From Bacillota bacterium (GTDB taxonomy: Bacteria; Bacillota_E; Sulfobacillia; Sulfobacillales; Sulfobacillaceae): a stretch of 19,003 nucleotides of DNA. Below the pieces are notes generated by a model. That model saw nothing but the letters and a program-made list of their open reading frames with translations. It was not told the DNA's origin and made no database searches. The stretch lies in NCBI GenBank assembly GCA_021802375.1, contig JAKAAL010000008.1, positions 1 to 19,003 on the forward strand. The letters are read 5' to 3'. Below are positions 14,233 through 19,003 of the stretch, piece after piece. Position 1 is the stretch's first letter. The number at the start of each line of letters is the position of its first letter. The position numbers and the translations under genes are program-made.

Positions 14233-16426
14233 TAGAAGGACCTCCTTCCGGCAGATGCGGAGCCGGGGCATCGGCCCAAGGATCGTGTACCCGACTGGGG
14301 CTGGGACTCGCCGTATCCTGGGGAGATTGAGCCACCCAAATCCCCTGCCGGTAGACTTCGGTACGTCCTCCCCGTTGCCGGGTTAGTGGCGGAGCATCAA
14401 TCTGTGTCGGTTTTTGTACGGTACGCAGCACGGCGGGAGCCAACCGGGTGCCCGGCTGGGCTGTGATATGAATCAGGCTCCCCTCGGTCGTCACATCCGG
14501 CAAGGCTCCCGTGTCCCGCCAGGCCGGTAACTGGGTGCGTTGCAATTGGCTGATCTTCCATTGCACTAATTGATCCGTGCGACTCGCAATCCAATCGGAG
14601 GCCGCCTCGGGATGGGCTTCGAAATACGGTTGAGCCTGCATATCTTTGGTAGCTTGGGATCGGGCCTCGGCCTGGAGTTGCTGATTGGATGGTTTCGGCA
14701 GAGTCGGGGGAGCCGCCGTTAATCCTTGATCGGTCCACTGCTTCACCAAAGCCTGGCGAATTTGCTCAGCGTGATCGGGGGAGGTCGCTTGCCCCTCCCA
14801 CTGATTGTTCGATTGCGATTGCCAGGGAATCATCCAGTGCTGAGGGGCTGAGGAAGCTCCAGCATGGCCACCAGAAGCAGCGGATGGTGCGGAACCGGAT
14901 GTGGCACCCGACCGCCGGGCTCCGGTTCCCGATGACGCGATGCCGGATGTGGGACTGTTCCCCTCGCGCCCGATGGCATAGGCTCCGGGATGTTGCCAAG
15001 ATGCATCCCCCGACCCGATGCCTGATCGCCGGGCTCCTTCCCTTTCTCCCTCGGTCCACTGGGCCTGCATGCCGCGCCACCGAGCCCGGTCCGTCCAAGC
15101 TTCCCCGGCAGCCTCCAAGGTCTCTCCACCGGCGATCCAATAGGCTCCGACCCGCGGACTGAATTCCCCCACCTGCTGGCCGACTTGGGCTACCCGGTGT
15201 CCGGCTCCCCCTAATACGGAGGCCATCTGTTCTTGCGTGTGCGTCCACCAAGCAGCCACATCGATCTGCACATGCCGCAACAAGGCCCAAGCCGGTAATA
15301 CCCAAAATCGCCAGGCCAGCGCAATGCCCAGGAGTGTCCACAAAACCGTCAGCCAGGAGGTGAGGCCGGTAAATGCGGCAGACAGGCCAAATGGTCCGTG
15401 ATTGGTGCCGCCATCCATGACCACCACACCGGCTACCCAGACCCAGGCTCCCAATTGCACTGCAAAAGCGCGCAGAGCCACGCCAATCACCGCCCCCAGG
15501 AGTTCGGGGGACCATGGATCTAAGGCGGCAATCCAGATCCAAGCAGGACTGATCCCGAGCCAAATGGCCGCGCTCAGCACCAACAAGGTCCACAGCACCA
15601 GCACCACCGTCATGCCGACAGTCAGCAGGACGCTGATATCAAAGACGGAGTAGAGCCAGTCTGCGGTTTCCCTCAGCAACGAAATATTACCCTCTGCGAG
15701 TTTGGCCATCGACGTAAAAGCTTGCGCAATATGTCCGGCGACCGCGATGGTTAACGGGGCTGAGATCAGTAACGGCACTTTGCTATAGGCCAGACCATGG
15801 GCTCCGGAAATCCCCCACATGGCTCCCCAAATCCAAAAAGGATTGGTAATCAAGGTGGCACTTTGGGACGCCGAGAGCCCGATGGTGCTGCCCAAGGCCG
15901 TGGTCAGATGGGGGGTGAAGATATGCCAAAATGCCGTGAGCAAGCCCGGCAAAGCCGGAGGCAAGGCAAAGATGACGATGCCGACCAATAACGGAGACCA
16001 CAGCATCACGGGACGGCCCAGGCGCTGGCCTCGGTACAGGGCCAAAATGCCCAAAAGCAAACCGACGGCCCACAACCCCCCCACGATGATGGTCCATGAG
16101 GGACTCCAGGGAATGCTCAGTGCCGTCCCTTGGCTCCCCGTACCCATGCCGAGGGTATAACCTCCGGGGGTCCAAGGGGTATACGGAATAAGAGCCTGGG
16201 ATGCCTTCCCGATATGGGCCGCTTTGACAATCTGCGCAGTCGTATTGCCGCCAATGTGCAGCCACTGAATCAAGGACTGAATCATGGCCAGAAAATGATC
16301 CCCGAAGACCAAGAACAAGAGCAAGGCCCCGGCAATGCCAAACAGCCAGACATCGACGGTGTGTCCTAAGCCGGTAAATCCGCCCGAGATCCCCTTGGTG
16401 ACGGCGCTGATAATGGTGCTGCTCAT
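14222..16426 (-). CDS. Polytopic VirB6/TrbL-like channel protein
   Basis: 734 residues, with AAGGAGG 8 bases before the ATG. The N-terminal half holds about seven hydrophobic segments, at roughly 24-42, 111-131, 142-165, 196-213, 218-238, 264-292, 305-338 and 352-384 (some may be re-entrant). The C-terminal half (390-734) is hydrophilic, rich in Gln, Ala, Gly and Ser, with a low-complexity Gly/Ser linker at about 500-560. This fits the VirB6/TrbL-type inner-membrane component of type IV secretion, which in Gram-positive systems often carries a long soluble tail. It lies just before the PrgI-like and VirB4-like genes and overlaps the former by 11 bases. Family membership is from topology and context, not from a sequence motif. 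Confidence 0.8.
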   Translation of the reverse strand: MSSTIISAVTKGISGGFTGLGHTVDVWLFGIAGALLLFLVFGDHFLAMIQSLIQWLHIGGNTTAQIVKAAHIGKASQALIPYTPWTPGGYTLGMGTGSQGTALSIPWSPSWTIIVGGLWAVGLLLGILALYRGQRLGRPVMLWSPLLVGIVIFALPPALPGLLTAFWHIFTPHLTTALGSTIGLSASQSATLITNPFWIWGAMWGISGAHGLAYSKVPLLISAPLTIAVAGHIAQAFTSMAKLAEGNISLLRETADWLYSVFDISVLLTVGMTVVLVLWTLLVLSAAIWLGISPAWIWIAALDPWSPELLGAVIGVALRAFAVQLGAWVWVAGVVVMDGGTNHGPFGLSAAFTGLTSWLTVLWTLLGIALAWRFWVLPAWALLRHVQIDVAAWWTHTQEQMASVLGGAGHRVAQVGQQVGEFSPRVGAYWIAGGETLEAAGEAWTDRARWRGMQAQWTEGEREGARRSGIGSGDASWQHPGAYAIGREGNSPTSGIASSGTGARRSGATSGSAPSAASGGHAGASSAPQHWMIPWQSQSNNQWEGQATSPDHAEQIRQALVKQWTDQGLTAAPPTLPKPSNQQLQAEARSQATKDMQAQPYFEAHPEAASDWIASRTDQLVQWKISQLQRTQLPAWRDTGALPDVTTEGSLIHITAQPGTRLAPAVLRTVQKPTQIDAPPLTRQRGGRTEVYRQGIWVAQSPQDTASPSPSRVHDPWADAPAPHLPEGGPSNES

Positions 16427-16466
16427 GGATGGCCCTCCTTCTCAACGCTTTGAAGCCCCGCACGTT

Positions 16467-17894
16467 TTAGGATTGGATATCTTCGGCCGCCGACAAGCCG
16501 AGCACATCTAACAACGGGGTCCACATGGCTGCCCAGGCTGCCGATCCGACGCCTTCTGCCCCGAGCGCTTCGGCTGGCAAGCGCAAGGCTTGATGATCCC
16601 GGATCGGCACGCCTCGGTAAGCCAGCCACGTTCGGGACGGTACATCCGGGGTATGGGTGCCCCGTTGCACGACGCAAATCGGCAGATTAATGGTGGGCAA
16701 TGGTGGCGGCATGAGCCCCCCATCGACGACGATCAAGGCATCCACCATGTGCTGCAGGATTTGCGCCCATTTGTTTTCGGCATGGACGACCTTGGTGACC
16801 GAGTGGGGAGCTAAGGCCCAAATCGTCAAGCGATCCGTGAGAGCAATGGGACTGCGGGGATCACACATGGGTTTGCCTGCTGTCCACGGTCCTTCCCAGC
16901 CCCATGTCAGCGGCAAGGTGACTGTTTGAATGAGTCGGGCAACTCCCGGAGCCATCAAATGGCCTTCCAGCAACCGTACCGGAGTCGATTGCACCCAAGC
17001 CAGCCAGCGGGCGAATGCCAAGGCTGCTGTCGTTGTTCCGGCTTTGCGGGCATCGCCCCAAAACCATGCCACCCACGGCAGGGCCAATTTTTGATCGACA
17101 GTGCCCGCAGTCAGCCACTCCGTTGCGGCACTTCGCCTCTCCGCATCCGACGTTTGCCGAGACCCAGGAATCGGTCTCGATGGTGTCGGATCGGCAGGAA
17201 CGCTCTGCGTTGAGGCATCCGCGGTGACCGATCTTTTGCGGGGAGGCAATTTGATCACTTTCCGATGATCCCACTCGGGCGGTTGTTCCGGGCGCCAGTG
17301 GGATGGTGCCAGAGTCGTCCGGACCCGTCGCAAGGCTGGCTGACGGGACGGAGCATCTGCATGCGGTTCGGTGGGAGAATCATGCTCCTTTTTCGGTATG
17401 CTGGCTCCGGCAGATCCCGGGTCTGCTGGAACCGGGGACTCTTCGGGGACCGACTCCGGCTGGGGGGCTTCTTGTACCGTGCGCAGGGTGGCAATTTCCT
17501 GACGCAATTGTTCGGCTTGTGCCTGCTTACGGGCGGCGACTTGTTGCTGTAACTGATCCCGTTCCGCTTGCAATGCGGCCAGGGCATCGTCCTCAGTCTG
17601 GGCTGAGACTCTCGGCTCCGGAACCAAGGGTTCCGGCTCGGGCGAAGTTGATGCGTCAGTCAGAGTTTCTTGTTCACTTTGCAATTGCTCAATTTCCCGC
17701 TGTAACTGTTCGGCTTGTGCCCGTCTGCGAGCTGCGGCCTCAGCAGCCCGTTGCTCTTGTTGCAGGATGAGAAGGGCTTTTTGGGCCGCCAGCCGTTCCA
17801 CTTTGGCTTGTTCGGCCTGGCGCCGGGCCTCCTGCTCTTGACGCTGTTGCTCTGCGGCTTGCCGTTGTTGTTCGAGCCGTTGAATTTTCGCCAT
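16467..17894 (-). CDS. Coiled-coil protein with degenerate ParA/MinD-like domain (probable C-terminal part of a 719-residue protein)
   Basis: From ATG 17894 the frame gives 475 residues. There is no convincing ribosome-binding site before this ATG, unlike all neighbours. The reading frame upstream of it, EVTETLRQDTLEE back to 17933, is natural protein and joins the gene to the right through a run of six C's. Residues 1-150 are a Gln/Glu/Ala/Arg-rich coiled coil in two blocks, followed by a Pro-rich linker. Residues about 270-470 resemble a ParA/MinD/VirC1-type ATPase: GDARKAGTTTAALAFARWLA stands where the KGGxGKTT P-loop would be, VRLLEGHLMAPGVARLI follows, and DALIVVDGG is a Walker-B-like strand. 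The P-loop lysine before the Thr (K in GKT) is missing, so ATP binding is doubtful. It is probably an accessory or polar-positioning protein of the conjugation machine. The family fit is by pattern. Confidence 0.75.
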   Translation of the reverse strand: MAKIQRLEQQRQAAEQQRQEQEARRQAEQAKVERLAAQKALLILQQEQRAAEAAARRRAQAEQLQREIEQLQSEQETLTDASTSPEPEPLVPEPRVSAQTEDDALAALQAERDQLQQQVAARKQAQAEQLRQEIATLRTVQEAPQPESVPEESPVPADPGSAGASIPKKEHDSPTEPHADAPSRQPALRRVRTTLAPSHWRPEQPPEWDHRKVIKLPPRKRSVTADASTQSVPADPTPSRPIPGSRQTSDAERRSAATEWLTAGTVDQKLALPWVAWFWGDARKAGTTTAALAFARWLAWVQSTPVRLLEGHLMAPGVARLIQTVTLPLTWGWEGPWTAGKPMCDPRSPIALTDRLTIWALAPHSVTKVVHAENKWAQILQHMVDALIVVDGGLMPPPLPTINLPICVVQRGTHTPDVPSRTWLAYRGVPIRDHQALRLPAEALGAEGVGSAAWAAMWTPLLDVLGLSAAEDIQS

Positions 17895-18627
17895 TTCTTC
17901 TAACGTGTCTTGACGCAGGGTTTCTGTGACTTCTGGGGGGCAGTACAGCCACTCGGACCCCAGGCTCCGTCCGGGCTACGTTGATGGCCTGTTTCAGCCG
18001 CTTTTCCCAGGTCTCCGGCTCGGTGACCAAAGACGTTCCGAGCCGCACAGCCCCCAAAACCGTCCACAGTCTTCGTGCCCAGTCTGCCCCGGAAATAGTC
18101 ATCGTAGTACGAGGCCATGCACACCACCACTTGGACTCGTCCATCCGCACCCGGGCTGCCGTCGCAGGACAGGCCGCTTGCAAAGCGATGCCAATGTCTG
18201 CCGGAGTGCTGAGATGTCCCGAATCCGCGAGATAGGCCATGATCCACGCCCCCCGACCGGCAGAACGTCGCCACCACACGGCCCCGGCCTCGGGGGTGAG
18301 GGCACCAGATTCCTGATCCCAAGCCCGCGGTGTGCTCCGAACCCACTCCATCGGATTGCCGGCTGGCCACGGCGGTTGCAAGGAATCCTGGGCATCCCAC
18401 GGCATATCATCTAACCAAATTTGTACAGCATGCTCGACACAGGTTCGGCATGCCTGTTCCCATTGATGTCGGGCCTCGGCCTGGTGTGGCACGTCCCGGC
18501 TGTCAATGTGCATGGCTTGCGGCCACAGTTGGAGGTCTTGAGCCTTTTGCACGATAATCATTGGGGTGCGAGCGACGACTTCATCGTCCTGCTGGGCATG
18601 CGGATCAATGCGACAGGTCCATTCCAT
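17740..18627 (-). CDS. N-terminal part of the same split gene (Trp-rich, unknown domain)
   Basis: AAGGAG lies 9 bases before the ATG at 18627. Residues 1-231 are normal protein, Trp/Ala/Asp-rich, with no membrane segment (for example GAWIMAYLADSGHLS, then WARRLWTVLGAVRL). After PP (230-231), at the six-C run, the frame continues for 64 more residues that are low-complexity Arg/Ser/Thr/Pro and overlap the coiled-coil gene by 155 bases. That tail is a shadow reading of the coiled coil. A one-base (+1) shift at the C-run joins residue 231 to EVTETLRQDTLEE and the 475-residue frame, giving 719 residues in all. I do not recognise the domain. The gene starts 36 bases after the EAL gene and heads the conjugation block. 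It is either truncated by a real frameshift, a sequencing error or a controlled frameshift. Confidence 0.7.
   Translation of the reverse strand: MEWTCRIDPHAQQDDEVVARTPMIIVQKAQDLQLWPQAMHIDSRDVPHQAEARHQWEQACRTCVEHAVQIWLDDMPWDAQDSLQPPWPAGNPMEWVRSTPRAWDQESGALTPEAGAVWWRRSAGRGAWIMAYLADSGHLSTPADIGIALQAACPATAARVRMDESKWWCAWPRTTMTISGADWARRLWTVLGAVRLGTSLVTEPETWEKRLKQAINVARTEPGVRVAVLPPRSHRNPASRHVRRNGENSTARTTTASRRATASRAGGPAPGRTSQSGTAGGPKSPSHPATRATGC
17935..17940 (-). other. Six-C homopolymer where the reading frame changes
   Basis: On the minus strand, CTG-CCC-CCC-AGA is read in the N-terminal gene's frame, while the protein-like downstream sequence is in the frame reached by skipping one base (CCA-GAA-GTC). 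Deleting one C fuses the two genes. The third frame hits a stop at 17900. The site could be a mutation, a phase-variable tract, a sequencing error or a +1 slippery Pro codon pair. Confidence 0.6.
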
Positions 18628-18663
18628 GGAATTTTGCTCCTTTCTTAATTATGACTGGAAAAC

Positions 18664-19003
18664 TTATGGCTGATACGAGAGTGCAGATCGCCAGGCTACA
18701 GTTTTCCACCGTTTGGGGCGTCCCAGGTAAAAACCTTGTCCCCACGGAATCTGCAAATCGTGGGCGATTGCTAATTGATCGGCAGTTTCAACACCCTCCA
18801 AAATGATCTGGCGGCGGGTCTGGACTGCATACTGCCCAAACCATTGCAACCATTGTTGCATGGCAGGATGATCCAAGCGGCGGGTCAGAATGCCGTCAAT
18901 TTTGATCCATTGGATTGGCCATTCTACCAAGCGCATCACGGTCTCGCGGTGATCGCCCCAGTCATCCAAGGCACAGGTCGCGTGCCAGTGGGCCAATTGA
19001 TCC
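18664..19003 (-). CDS. EAL-domain (c-di-GMP phosphodiesterase) protein, C-terminal end only
   Basis: The frame is open to the right edge, so the N-terminus lies outside the window; the TTG at 18996 is an internal Leu codon rather than a true start. Visible motifs of the EAL family are ALDDWG (the DDFG metal-binding pair), WIKID (conserved Lys), LEGVET (conserved Glu) and GQGFYLGRP (the C-terminal QG-Y-x-RP). EAL domains hydrolyse cyclic di-GMP. After DDWG the loop-6 sequence is DHRETV instead of the usual GTGYSS, a change that often weakens or abolishes catalysis, so this may be a binding-only domain. It ends 36 bases before the next start and probably shares its transcript. Whether it belongs to the conjugation unit cannot be decided here. 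Confidence 0.88.
   Translation of the reverse strand, partial: DQLAHWHATCALDDWGDHRETVMRLVEWPIQWIKIDGILTRRLDHPAMQQWLQWFGQYAVQTRRQIILEGVETADQLAIAHDLQIPWGQGFYLGRPKRWKTVAWRSALSYQP

Noticed and set aside
14766..15593. 275-codon minus-strand frame inside the VirB6-like gene
   Set aside because: It is an out-of-frame reading of the polytopic gene, rich in Gly/Arg/Ser, without a start signal or recognisable motif.
17900..18400. 166-codon minus-strand frame overlapping the split gene
   Set aside because: This is the third frame through the N-terminal gene; it has no ribosome-binding site and protein composition is poor.

Overview
The window looks like part of an integrated conjugative element or plasmid from a moderately GC-rich Gram-positive bacterium. 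Almost every gene has a strong AGGAGG-type ribosome-binding site. The conjugation genes are of the Gram-positive type: a VirB4-like ATPase, a PrgI-like small membrane protein, an FtsK-type coupling ATPase and a membrane-anchored muramidase. The secreted proteins have Gram-positive style signals, and Trp, Gln, Pro and Ala are frequent. A Sulfobacillus-like acidophilic Firmicute would fit, but that is only a guess from protein style; no taxonomic marker is present.

Transcription is almost entirely leftward (minus strand), so the genes read from right to left. At the right edge is the C-terminal end of an EAL (c-di-GMP phosphodiesterase) protein. Next come two overlapping frames, 17740-18627 and 16467-17894, which look like one 719-residue protein split by a shift at a run of six C's; its C-terminal half is a coiled coil followed by a degenerate ParA/MinD-like domain. 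Then follow a polytopic VirB6-like membrane protein (14222-16426), a PrgI/VirB3-like protein (13375-14232), a VirB4-like ATPase (11438-13330), a 68-residue small protein, a lytic-transglycosylase-like protein (10119-11120) and an FtsK/TcpA-like ATPase (8046-10091). Together these would form the ATPases, inner-membrane channel and wall-opening parts of a type IV secretion/conjugation machine. No relaxase is visible.

Immediately downstream of the FtsK-like gene is the most interesting part. A structured, probably non-coding RNA region (about 7845-8064) resembles an IscB-type omega RNA (HEARO). It is followed by a short RRXRR/IscB-like gene (7311-7805) that keeps the PLMP motif, the first RuvC segment and the arginine-rich bridge helix, but has no HNH or later RuvC segments. 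The RNA's first hairpin contains the stop codon of the FtsK-like gene, so the presumptive guide would be the last coding bases of a conjugation gene.

To the left is a gene-poor stretch (6888-7310) with a minus-strand terminator and an inverted repeat. Beyond it is the only plus-strand gene, a ParB/sulfiredoxin-fold-like protein (6381-6887), divergent from a Trp-rich protein of unknown function (5156-6346). The left 5 kb is a surface/export cluster: a 71-residue protein, a membrane-anchored thioredoxin-like protein (3942-4664), a secreted protein with two Ig-like repeats (2344-3807), a membrane-anchored protein sharing a motif with it (1420-2244), and a Cys- and Ser/Thr-rich secreted protein that runs off the left edge (1-1362). 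Two clear hairpin terminators divide this cluster into transcription units.
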